NCBI GenBank assembly: GCA_030832085.1
Contig: JAURJU010000050.1
Location: 124,001-188,000, forward strand
DNA length: 64,000 bases
Direction: 5' to 3'
DNA from: Chitinophagales bacterium
Lineage (GTDB): Bacteria; Bacteroidota; Bacteroidia; Chitinophagales; Chitinophagaceae
The translations under genes were made by a program, and so were the position numbers. Below, in pieces: positions 9,739-17,585 of the stretch. The notes under the pieces are model-generated. The model did no database searches and was not told where the DNA came from. It worked only from the letters and a program-made list of their open reading frames with translations. Each line of letters begins with the position of its first letter. Position 1 is the stretch's first letter.

Positions 9739-10797
9739 ATGTTCGATTCCAAGAACTATTCGCCCGTAAAAATCGCTTTTTTGACCTCCCTGGTAGCAGG
9801 CTTGTTGGCCGCAATTGCTGGTAGCTTGGGGTCCAAGAATATTGTACTGGGTGCCATCATTTTGCTGCTGGTATTTTTTTCCACCTATTTCATTTCCCGC
9901 TACCTCATTGAAAAATTCATCCACAGGCAAATTAAATTGATTTACAAATTTATTCATCAAACCAAGGCATCCAAGAGAGAAGAGTTTTTTTTGAAAAAAG
10001 TACTGCCCAAACAAAGCCTGGAGGAGGTTGGGGAGGAAGTGCTGCAGTGGGCAGATCAGCGAAAAACAGAAATGGAAATCCTTGAAAAAAACGAGGCATT
10101 CAGAAAGGAATTCCTGCAAAATCTTTCGCATGAATTCAAAACGCCTGCATTTGCCATTCAAGGATATTTGGAAACTCTTTTGTCCGGCGCCATGAACAAT
10201 CCGGAAGTGAGCCAAAAATTCCTTTCCAATGCATTCAAAAACACAGAGCGATTGATCAACCTGATTTCAGATCTTGATGAAATCACGAAATTGGAAAGTG
10301 GCAAACAGGAACTCCATTATCAGCACTTCATCATACAAGACCTTGTTACAGATGTTTATGAAGCGCTGACCATTAAATCAGAGGCAAAAATGATCCGTTG
10401 CCTGATCAAAAAAGGCTGTGAACAACCCATCAAAGTGTATGCAGACAAGGAAAAAATCAGACAGGTATTGATCAATCTTGTTCACAACGCCATCAAATAT
10501 GGCAACCAGGAGGGAAAAATAGAAGCCAGCATGTACAAAACTGAGAACAACAACGTGTTGGTGGAAATCACAGACGATGGCATTGGAATTGCGGAAGAAC
10601 ATATTCCCCGGATCTTTGAACGATTCTACAGGACTGATTATGGAAGAAGCAGAAACATAGGGGGCACAGGACTTGGATTGGCCATCTGCAAGCACATCAT
10701 TGAGGCCCACGGAGAATTTATACAAGCAAGAAGTACTCCTGGCATTGGAACAACATTTGGATTTACATTAAAAGTTGGGAAGGAACAATTGCGCTAA
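9739..10797 (+). CDS. PhoR-like sensor histidine kinase
   Basis: This is a membrane histidine kinase of 352 residues. Two adjacent membrane helices (about 12-30 and 35-53) leave almost no periplasmic loop, so it probably senses through the membrane or a partner and not through an external domain. The H-box LSHEFKTP gives the phosphorylated residue His131. The N-box (NLVHNAIKYG), the G1 box (DDGIGI) and the G2 box (GGTGLGLAICKHI) are all intact. There is no clear PAS domain. It is co-directional with the response regulator 39 bp upstream. Its 3' end overlaps the convergent glycosyltransferase by 35 bp. Confidence 0.95.
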   Translation: MFDSKNYSPVKIAFLTSLVAGLLAAIAGSLGSKNIVLGAIILLLVFFSTYFISRYLIEKFIHRQIKLIYKFIHQTKASKREEFFLKKVLPKQSLEEVGEEVLQWADQRKTEMEILEKNEAFRKEFLQNLSHEFKTPAFAIQGYLETLLSGAMNNPEVSQKFLSNAFKNTERLINLISDLDEITKLESGKQELHYQHFIIQDLVTDVYEALTIKSEAKMIRCLIKKGCEQPIKVYADKEKIRQVLINLVHNAIKYGNQEGKIEASMYKTENNNVLVEITDDGIGIAEEHIPRIFERFYRTDYGRSRNIGGTGLGLAICKHIIEAHGEFIQARSTPGIGTTFGFTLKVGKEQLR

Positions 10798-11818
10798 AAT
10801 CCTCTATCTTGTCTGGCTCCAAACAAGAATTTAAGGGATGAACAACTTCACCAATAATGGATTGAACCGGATTGGACAGTTCCAACCGCTCAACCGGCCC
10901 AGCATCGAAGAGCCACTTGTTGAAAAAAACCGGAAAATCATCATCCATGTTAGTGGCAATGCTTACATTAAAATCCCTCAACGCAGCTGCATTGCAGGCC
11001 TGTTCATACTGACCCTTCATGGGCATGACCATGAGTTTTTTTTCCAGAAATAACGCTTCTGAAGGTGTTTCAAAACCTGCTCCTGTTATAATACCATGAC
11101 AATTGATCATGCTTTTATCAAAAAGCGACTGGCTGATTGGAAGTATATTAACGTTCTCTAATTGACAAATGTGTTCTGACTTCCTTGAAAAAAGGTGAAA
11201 CCTGGTTTTTTTCAATTTGAGCAACTGTTGTAAAACGATCTCATCAGCATATTGTCCGAGGTATACGGTGATATGGCCCTCGTCGCTGGGATTGGCATGT
11301 AAAATGGATGGCTTGATGATGGGTGAAAAGACTTGTGCATCATACTGTTTAAAATGAAGGCCAACGGACCTTGAACCACCGGCATAATTGGCAAGCACCC
11401 ACTCTCCAATTCTATTTCTCTTTTCCGGTCGGGGCACCTTTTTGCTTGCGAAACTAGCCTGGTGACCAAAATGCACTGAAGGAATTCGCTTGAGTTTACA
11501 GGCCAGAGATGTGACACATTCAAAATCGTTGATGACCAAATCATATTTCTCCACTGGAAGGTACCTGGCCTCGTTCCACAATTTCTGCAATTGTAGGGAA
11601 GCCAAGGTCTTGCAAATATCAATACCGCCGGAAGAAAGTTCGTATTGCAAACTGACGCCTTTGCTTCTGTAAGCCACAGGCAAGTTGGTCCTCAAGGCAC
11701 TGTTGCTGCCACTCAGGAAAACATCTACTGTTCCATATTTTTTTAGCAATGGGAGAATTGCATTGGCCCTGCTGATATGGCCGTTTCCGGTTGCCTGAAC
11801 TGCGTAAAATATTTTCAT
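10763..11818 (-). CDS. Glycosyltransferase (MurG/GT-B-like)
   Basis: This is a 351-residue GT-B-type glycosyltransferase-like protein. The N-terminus MKIFYAVQATGNGHISRANAILPLL is the Gly-rich, GHxxR-like acceptor-side loop of the MurG/UGT group. A C-terminal nucleotide-sugar side is suggested by GIITGAGFETPSEALFLEKKLMVMP, where GxGFxTxxEAL is characteristic. The donor and acceptor are unknown; envelope glycan or glycolipid synthesis is likely. It lies 5 bp downstream of a LpxH-like metallophosphoesterase gene, so the two probably act in one pathway. Confidence 0.85.
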   Translation of the reverse strand: MKIFYAVQATGNGHISRANAILPLLKKYGTVDVFLSGSNSALRTNLPVAYRSKGVSLQYELSSGGIDICKTLASLQLQKLWNEARYLPVEKYDLVINDFECVTSLACKLKRIPSVHFGHQASFASKKVPRPEKRNRIGEWVLANYAGGSRSVGLHFKQYDAQVFSPIIKPSILHANPSDEGHITVYLGQYADEIVLQQLLKLKKTRFHLFSRKSEHICQLENVNILPISQSLFDKSMINCHGIITGAGFETPSEALFLEKKLMVMPMKGQYEQACNAAALRDFNVSIATNMDDDFPVFFNKWLFDAGPVERLELSNPVQSIIGEVVHPLNSCLEPDKIEDFSAIVPSQLLM

Positions 11819-11823
11819 TTTCT

Positions 11824-12699
11824 TCAGTGCGCTGCTGTTGCAATTGAGGTGAAAAATAGGGCAACTTCATCCGTCAAGACGTTCAACATTGGAATTTTGT
11901 TTACTGTGGTTAAGGCATTTTGATCCTTGAGGAAATCTGCTGTTTCTTCGAAGAAGTGGATATCCCAATTGCCTTCTGAATACTCAAGGGAACTGAGATT
12001 CTCTATCCAATCCCCACTGTTCATATAAACAACAGAACCTTTTGGGCTGGTCACTTCCCTGATTTGAGGCTGGTGGATGTGACCGCAGATGACATTGGCA
12101 TATCCGTTTTCAATCGCTAATTCAGCAGCAGTGTCTTCAAAATTCCCAATCCATGCCACTGCTTTTTTTACACCATTTTTCACTTTCTTACTAAAGCTCA
12201 TTTTCTCACGGCCCAAGGATTTCAGTATCCAGTTGATGAACCTGTTCAACAGAATCAACAGGTCGTAACCATGTCCTCCAAGTTTTGCAATAAACTTGGC
12301 ACTCCCCTTTGTCGTTGCATCAAAAACATCTCCATGAAAAATCCATGTTTTTTTACCATCAATATCCACGACCAGCTTATCTACCAGCTGGAAATTGCCC
12401 AACTGTATTCCACTGTATCTTCGGAGTGATTCATCATGGTTTCCAGTGACATAAATAATTTGTGTACCCTTGGACATCAAGCCAAATATTTCCTTGATAA
12501 CCTGCATATGGGATGATGGAAAATAATGTTTTCTAAATTGCCAAATGTCAATGATATCACCGTTTAGAACAAGCAATTTGGGCTGAATGGACCTGAGGTA
12601 TGCAACCAGTTCAGCCGCATGACATCCATAGGTACCCAAGTGAAGGTCGCTGATGACTGCTACTTCTAATTTTCTTTTGTTCATGAAAAGGGATTTCAT
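11824..12699 (-). CDS. LpxH-like metallophosphoesterase
   Basis: This is a calcineurin-fold metallophosphoesterase of 291 residues. The metal ligands are in DLHLG, GDIIDIW, GNHDE, the later HGDVFD and the C-terminal GHIHQP. The pattern DxH, GDxxD, GNHD, GHxH is that of the UDP-2,3-diacylglucosamine diphosphatase group. A separate, closer LpxH candidate exists at 57068-57820, so this copy may act on a different pyrophosphate or phosphodiester. The start could be 12699 or the in-frame ATG at 12684 (MNKRKLEV). It forms a pair with the downstream glycosyltransferase (5-bp gap). Confidence 0.87.
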   Translation of the reverse strand: MKSLFMNKRKLEVAVISDLHLGTYGCHAAELVAYLRSIQPKLLVLNGDIIDIWQFRKHYFPSSHMQVIKEIFGLMSKGTQIIYVTGNHDESLRRYSGIQLGNFQLVDKLVVDIDGKKTWIFHGDVFDATTKGSAKFIAKLGGHGYDLLILLNRFINWILKSLGREKMSFSKKVKNGVKKAVAWIGNFEDTAAELAIENGYANVICGHIHQPQIREVTSPKGSVVYMNSGDWIENLSSLEYSEGNWDIHFFEETADFLKDQNALTTVNKIPMLNVLTDEVALFFTSIATAAH

Positions 12700-12772
12700 G
12701 AAATTCCCATGTTACCATGAAGTGAATGTTAGCTGCTGATGAATTTATCCTGACCAAAAGGTAAAGCGAATG

Positions 12773-13654
12773 TTATGAACCAGAAATGGCATAAAGGTGT
12801 TGGATCAAGCCATCAGCCAATCCAATTTTGGGAACCAGCATTTCCTCCATGTTTCCCCATTTCATAACTTGAGTATAGATCATCAAGGCTGGTACGATGA
12901 CATCTGCCCTGTCCTCCCTAAGGTTGTAAAGCCTGATGCGATCCTGAACTGAGCAGGATGAAAACTCCTTGTGATAATCTTTGAGGACATCGATGTGTAG
13001 CGGCTTGCCGTCTTTCTTCTTGCTGAGGGAGAAAACCTTGTTGATATTGCCTCCTGTGCCTATAGCAATGGTATTTTTCAGGCCACGCAGGTGTTCCCGC
13101 AAGGCCTCTTTCATTTCCGCCCAGTCTTCGTCAGAAACCATGTTTTTTAACAACCGAATGGTCCCGATATTGAATGAGCGTTTGTACATCAGGGTATTGT
13201 TGCTGAACAATGTAAGTTCAGTGCTTCCGCCGCCCACATCCACGTAAAGGTAATTGCTATTGACATTCAGGTTCTCCGCGACATGTGATTCATAGATCAA
13301 TGCAGCCTCAAAATCTCCTGTAATCACCTTGATGTTTATGCCAGTTTCCAGATAAATTTTTCTCACTACTTCACTGCTGTTTCTAGCATCACGCATGGCA
13401 CTTGTGGCCACAGCAATGGACTTCTCCACTCCGTATGCACTCATCAAATGGGCATACGCCTTCATGGTTTGAAGCACCATCTGCTTTTTTTCCTTTGAAA
13501 TCTCACCTGTTTCAAAAACATCAAACCCCAAACGAAGTGGAACCCGGATGAGATTGAGCTTGTTAAAGGCAGGCTTCCCCGAAATAGATGGAAGCACCTC
13601 GGAAATAAGGAGCCTGCTTGCATTTGTACCTATATCGATTGCTGCCAGTCGCAC
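12773..13654 (-). CDS. ppx: Exopolyphosphatase/GppA-family phosphatase
   Basis: This is a 293-residue member of the Ppx/GppA family, which removes terminal phosphates from polyphosphate or hydrolyses pppGpp. The ASKHA actin-like fold is shown by the N-terminal phosphate loop AAIDIGTNASRLLI, the central YVDVGGGSTELTLF and the late GTGGNINKVF. It has only the two core subdomains and lacks the C-terminal HD-like extension of E. coli Ppx. It sits 6 bp downstream of ppk1, so synthesis and breakdown of polyphosphate are co-expressed. Which substrate dominates cannot be read from sequence. Confidence 0.92.
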   Translation of the reverse strand: MRLAAIDIGTNASRLLISEVLPSISGKPAFNKLNLIRVPLRLGFDVFETGEISKEKKQMVLQTMKAYAHLMSAYGVEKSIAVATSAMRDARNSSEVVRKIYLETGINIKVITGDFEAALIYESHVAENLNVNSNYLYVDVGGGSTELTLFSNNTLMYKRSFNIGTIRLLKNMVSDEDWAEMKEALREHLRGLKNTIAIGTGGNINKVFSLSKKKDGKPLHIDVLKDYHKEFSSCSVQDRIRLYNLREDRADVIVPALMIYTQVMKWGNMEEMLVPKIGLADGLIQHLYAISGS

Positions 13655-13660
13655 GTATTC

Positions 13661-15763
13661 TTACCGGTTATTTTTTAACAGGTGATTGTAAATCTCCTGT
13701 TGTGAGCGTATGCGTTTTCTACCTGGTGAAGATACATAGTTGTTCATAAACTCCGGATCTAAAATCCTTGCCTTGACGTTGTCACTCAATTGAATCTTCA
13801 AAATCTCCAACAACTCCTTTTTCAGGTCGTTGTCAAGAATAGGGCAAGCGGCCTCTACCCGATGGTCAAGGTTTCGCACCATCCAGTCGGCACTTGAAAT
13901 AAACATCAGCACATTGCCCCCATTGTGGAAAACCAATACCCTTGCATGTTCCAGGTATGCATCTACAATGCTGATGGCAAATGGTGATGAAAATGGCTTT
14001 TTCTTTGTTTGTCTTTTTGCTGAATAAATCCCCCGAATGATCAGATTGACTTCAACTCCAGCAACAGTGGCTTGATTGAGCTTTTCAATCAGCGATACGT
14101 CACTGAGTGAATTCAATTTCAATGTTATCGATGCAGGGAAGCCTTTTTTTGCCTCCTTTATCTCCTTGTCAATCAATTCATTGATCTTTTTTCGCATGCC
14201 GACAGGACTCACCAAAACTGTCTTACAGTCCTGCAATGCACTTGCATGTGACAATGGATTTTCCAGGAAATAAAAAATCCTGTTGATATCTGCCATGATA
14301 TTCCGGTTGGACGTAAGCAGGCAATGATCACCATAGAAATTGGCAGTTTTTTCATTCAGGTTTCCTGTACTCACAAATCCATATTGAACGGTACGATTAT
14401 GCATGCGTTTATTGATGATGCAGACCTTTGCGTGAACTTTCATGTTTGGAATGCCCAAAATCACCTTGACGCCTTCCTCTTCAAGGACTGCTTTCCATTC
14501 AAGGTTTGCCTCTTCATCAAAGCGCGCCTTCAATTCCAACATCACTTCAACTTTTTTACCATTGCGGGCAGCATTGACCAGTGCATTGATGACTTTGGAT
14601 TCGGAAGCCAACCTATAAGCGGTTATCTTGATAGATTTAACATCAGGATCAATTGCCGCCTCCCGCAAGAGATCAATAATTGCATTGAAAGAATGGTAAG
14701 GAAAATGAAGCAATATGTCCTTTTTCACAATTACATCCGTTACCCGGATGGCAGAATTCAGGGACGGGTGTGGAATTGCAACCGTCTTTCTTTTGCTGTT
14801 AGGGAATACATCCGGAAAATCCATAAAATGTTTGAAATTGTGGATTCTGCCTCCCGGGATAATACTCGATTTATTGTTGAGTTTCAATTTCTTGATCAAG
14901 TAATTCAACAACCCACTGTTCATCTCCTTATCATACACGAACCGGACCGGTTTTCCTTTTCGACGTTTTTTTAAACCCTTTTGTATTTTTTCAACGAATG
15001 AAGTGCTGACGTCATTGTCCAGGTCAATCTCGGCATCTTTGGTCACCTTGAAAATATTTGCTTCAAAATGGTCATATCCAAAATAGGAAAATATATAGGG
15101 CAAGTTGACCCGCACGATATCCTCCAACAGGATAATATGTGTTTCGCCTTTGGGAGTTGGCAGTTTCACAAACCTGCCAAGTGTTTTAGAGGGAATTTCA
15201 ATCAAAGCATATTTTTGCTTGTATGCAGAATTTTTCTTTTGCATTACCACACCAAGGTATATGCTTTTATCCCGCAGATAAGGCAGTTCAGGTAAACCTT
15301 CAATCATCAGAGGAATGATGTTGGACCGCACCTCATTTTCAAAATATTCAATCACAAACATCTTTTGATCCTTTGTAAGCTGTTGATCGTTCTTAATGAA
15401 AATCCTGTCCTTTTTCATCTCAAGTTGAATATTGGCCCAGATGCGATCAAATTCACTTTGCTGTTTCAATACGATGTGCAACAGGTCAACCAAAACCTCA
15501 GACACATCATTTTCCATATGGATGTTGAGCCTAGTCTTGCTGGATGTCAACTCAGCCATTCGTTTTAAAGTTGCCACCCGCACACGAAAAAACTCATCCA
15601 TGTTATTTGAAAATATTCCCAAAAAACGAATTCGTTGATTGGTGGGGACAGAAGGGTCGTTGGCTTCCTGCAATACCCGCGCATTGAAACTCAGCCAACT
15701 GATGTCTCGTTGCACAAAACCTGACTTGTTCACCATAAGATCGATTTTCCGATTACTATTCAT
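13661..15763 (-). CDS. ppk1: Polyphosphate kinase 1
   Basis: PPK1 polymerises the gamma-phosphate of ATP into polyphosphate. The 700-residue length is normal. The N-terminal helical domain (RDISWLSFNARVLQEA) starts near residue 19, and the two phospholipase-D-like catalytic halves follow. The autophosphorylated histidine lies in KVHAKVCIINKR, and the second conserved histidine in NLDHRVEAACPI. It is the first gene of a pair with ppx (6-bp gap). The sequence TAATTTTC just before the ATG is close to, but not an exact match for, the -7 element. Confidence 0.96.
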   Translation of the reverse strand: MNSNRKIDLMVNKSGFVQRDISWLSFNARVLQEANDPSVPTNQRIRFLGIFSNNMDEFFRVRVATLKRMAELTSSKTRLNIHMENDVSEVLVDLLHIVLKQQSEFDRIWANIQLEMKKDRIFIKNDQQLTKDQKMFVIEYFENEVRSNIIPLMIEGLPELPYLRDKSIYLGVVMQKKNSAYKQKYALIEIPSKTLGRFVKLPTPKGETHIILLEDIVRVNLPYIFSYFGYDHFEANIFKVTKDAEIDLDNDVSTSFVEKIQKGLKKRRKGKPVRFVYDKEMNSGLLNYLIKKLKLNNKSSIIPGGRIHNFKHFMDFPDVFPNSKRKTVAIPHPSLNSAIRVTDVIVKKDILLHFPYHSFNAIIDLLREAAIDPDVKSIKITAYRLASESKVINALVNAARNGKKVEVMLELKARFDEEANLEWKAVLEEEGVKVILGIPNMKVHAKVCIINKRMHNRTVQYGFVSTGNLNEKTANFYGDHCLLTSNRNIMADINRIFYFLENPLSHASALQDCKTVLVSPVGMRKKINELIDKEIKEAKKGFPASITLKLNSLSDVSLIEKLNQATVAGVEVNLIIRGIYSAKRQTKKKPFSSPFAISIVDAYLEHARVLVFHNGGNVLMFISSADWMVRNLDHRVEAACPILDNDLKKELLEILKIQLSDNVKARILDPEFMNNYVSSPGRKRIRSQQEIYNHLLKNNR

Positions 15764-15830
15764 GTGAAAATTAAATCATTATCCAACAAATTGATTGAAA
15801 TACAAATTGTTTACAGTAACTTAATAATGG

Positions 15831-17045
15831 ATGAACACAACCAAAAAGTCCATATTGACGTATTTTTTGGCTTTCTTTTGGGGCAATATAGTCCTGGGTC
15901 TTGGAAGCATCCAAGAAAACCGCATCCAATTCTCATTTCTTGGCAAGGAATACTCCATTAAAGCAAAAGAAATACCTGGCGGCTTTCCTAAAAGCCATAG
16001 CAGCCAAAAGAGCTTCACTGAAATAACTTTGGCTTTAGAGAAAAATTGTGCAGGGATAATTCCTGAGATATCCGCCATCAAAAAATCGCTTGATTTGTCT
16101 GATTGGTTATACTATCAACTCATAAGGAAGGTATCACAACAGTTGTTTCCAAAAGAAGAGGATTATTGGGGATACACCTATTGCAAACGATTTTTCTTGG
16201 CAAGCTGCGGGTTCAATCCCTTGCTGTGTACAATTGATAATAAACTGCTTCTATACATTCAAAGCAACTCAACAATCTACAATGTTCCCATCAAGATGGT
16301 TTCAGGAAAGCAATATGTATGCCTGAACTTTCATGACCATGATTTTGACGTCCCCCTTGAGAGAGAGGTGCCGAGAATCATTGAAAAATCAAATAATGAA
16401 AATGGGGTGGCTTTCGACTATGAAATCAGCGTCATGCCAGATTTACCAGCTGAAAAATACATCGATAAAAAGATTGAGTTCAAATACAAGAATACTATTC
16501 AAAAATTTGACATCAAGGTATTCCCCGAAATAAAAGACTACTTCAAGAATTATCCAGTAACAGACTACAGGTTTCAATTCAATATACCTCTCAGCAAAGC
16601 CACTTATGCTTCTATCATTTTGCCTCTTAAAAGAAAACTAGAGAACAAAACAGTTGCATACGGCGTAGAGTATATCCTGTTTCTAGTAAGAAATGCATTT
16701 TTCTATGAAGCGGATTCGACCCTGTATGGCAGGGAAAAAAGATTTTCACCTGAAGAGGCACTGGCCTCAGAAAGAAGTGATTGTGAAGATTACGCAGGAT
16801 TGTTTTTTTCCCTTATACGTGAAGTGTACAATATTCCAATGATCGTACTCAGCTATCCGGACCACGTCAATGTAGGGGTGGCTTTGAAGAAGCCAAAATA
16901 CAAAACCATCCTTCACAATGGCATTGAATATACCATTTGTGAACCTACACCACAGAAAAAAAATCTTCACCTAGGTCAAATGGCAAAAAAAACCGAAAAA
17001 CAACCCCATGAAATTGTATACGTATTTGAACCCAAAAACAATTGA
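15831..17045 (+). CDS. Secreted transglutaminase-like protein
   Basis: This 404-residue protein has an N-terminal signal-like segment (about 5-27, SILTYFLAFFWGNIVLGLG) and an N-terminal region of about 280 residues that I do not recognise. The C-terminal part resembles a transglutaminase/cysteine-protease fold. Cys318 is in ERSDCEDYAGLFF, where the DC-DYA pattern is typical, His345 is in YPDHVNVGV, and Glu371 in ICEPT stands where an Asp is usual. Many such bacterial domains act on cell-wall or surface proteins. The start at 15831 gives the signal peptide. The gene looks more A+T-rich than its neighbours, and it stands alone between ppk1 and a convergent lipoprotein gene. Confidence 0.75.
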   Translation: MNTTKKSILTYFLAFFWGNIVLGLGSIQENRIQFSFLGKEYSIKAKEIPGGFPKSHSSQKSFTEITLALEKNCAGIIPEISAIKKSLDLSDWLYYQLIRKVSQQLFPKEEDYWGYTYCKRFFLASCGFNPLLCTIDNKLLLYIQSNSTIYNVPIKMVSGKQYVCLNFHDHDFDVPLEREVPRIIEKSNNENGVAFDYEISVMPDLPAEKYIDKKIEFKYKNTIQKFDIKVFPEIKDYFKNYPVTDYRFQFNIPLSKATYASIILPLKRKLENKTVAYGVEYILFLVRNAFFYEADSTLYGREKRFSPEEALASERSDCEDYAGLFFSLIREVYNIPMIVLSYPDHVNVGVALKKPKYKTILHNGIEYTICEPTPQKKNLHLGQMAKKTEKQPHEIVYVFEPKNN

Positions 17046-17051
17046 AAAGAA

Positions 17052-17528
17052 CTAGTTGCTTGCTTTGGGCGCTATAGCATGGATACTTAATGAATCAATC
17101 AATTTTTTTGACGACAAACCCATGCGGGTAAAATGCTTATCACCATTTTTTATAAATGAAAATGTCATACAGGAGTCTATGATTGAAAAGTAAACAACAT
17201 CAACAATGTCTCCTTTGCCATAAAAATAAAATTTACCCATGGAAGGACATTCTTCAAACCCATATAAAAATTCCCCATTGATTTCCGCCATTGTGCCCTG
17301 CAAAAGACTTAGGTTACGCAATTTTACAACCCTAAAAAATCTTGGGTTTGCAGGCTGGTTATAATAAATTACTGCCGCACTGTCTGCCTTTTCAATTTGC
17401 TCCATAACTCCCTTTGGCTTCATTGGCAAATAAGCAATCTCTGGAACATCAGTTCTTTGTTCTGTGTTCCTACTGGAGCACGAAGAAAGTAATGCCAAGA
17501 CGAAGAATGATTTGAATATGCATCTCAT
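17052..17528 (-). CDS. Small putative lipoprotein of unknown function
   Basis: This is a 158-residue protein starting MRCIFKSFFVLALLSSCSS, a typical lipoprotein signal with Cys at about position 17. The ORF-track start at 17552 would add MAFFYFFI, but those codons come from the T-rich tail of a terminator, so the ATG at 17528 is better. The mature part has no family I recognise. It contains several aromatic residues (FYFYGKGD) and may be a small beta-rich domain. It is convergent with the transglutaminase-like gene (6-bp gap) and follows the TonB/beta-helix operon beyond a terminator. Confidence 0.65.
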   Translation of the reverse strand: MRCIFKSFFVLALLSSCSSRNTEQRTDVPEIAYLPMKPKGVMEQIEKADSAAVIYYNQPANPRFFRVVKLRNLSLLQGTMAEINGEFLYGFEECPSMGKFYFYGKGDIVDVVYFSIIDSCMTFSFIKNGDKHFTRMGLSSKKLIDSLSIHAIAPKASN

Positions 17529-17530
17529 GA

Positions 17531-17570
17531 TAAAAAAATAAAAAAAAGCCACTCCAAAAGAAGTGGCTTT
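17531..17570 (-). terminator. Intrinsic terminator after the TonB/beta-helix operon
   Basis: A perfect 9-bp stem (AAAGCCACT / AGTGGCTTT) with an 8-nt loop is followed on the minus strand by a long T-rich tract. It lies 16 bp after the stop of the beta-helix lipoprotein gene and directly before the ATG of the small lipoprotein gene. Confidence 0.85.
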
Positions 17571-17585
17571 GAAAACAATGATTTT

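Noticed and set aside
12773-15763. Polyphosphate genes as part of a new defence or stress system
   Set aside because: ppk1 and ppx are standard full-length housekeeping enzymes in a common order, and nothing unusual is attached.
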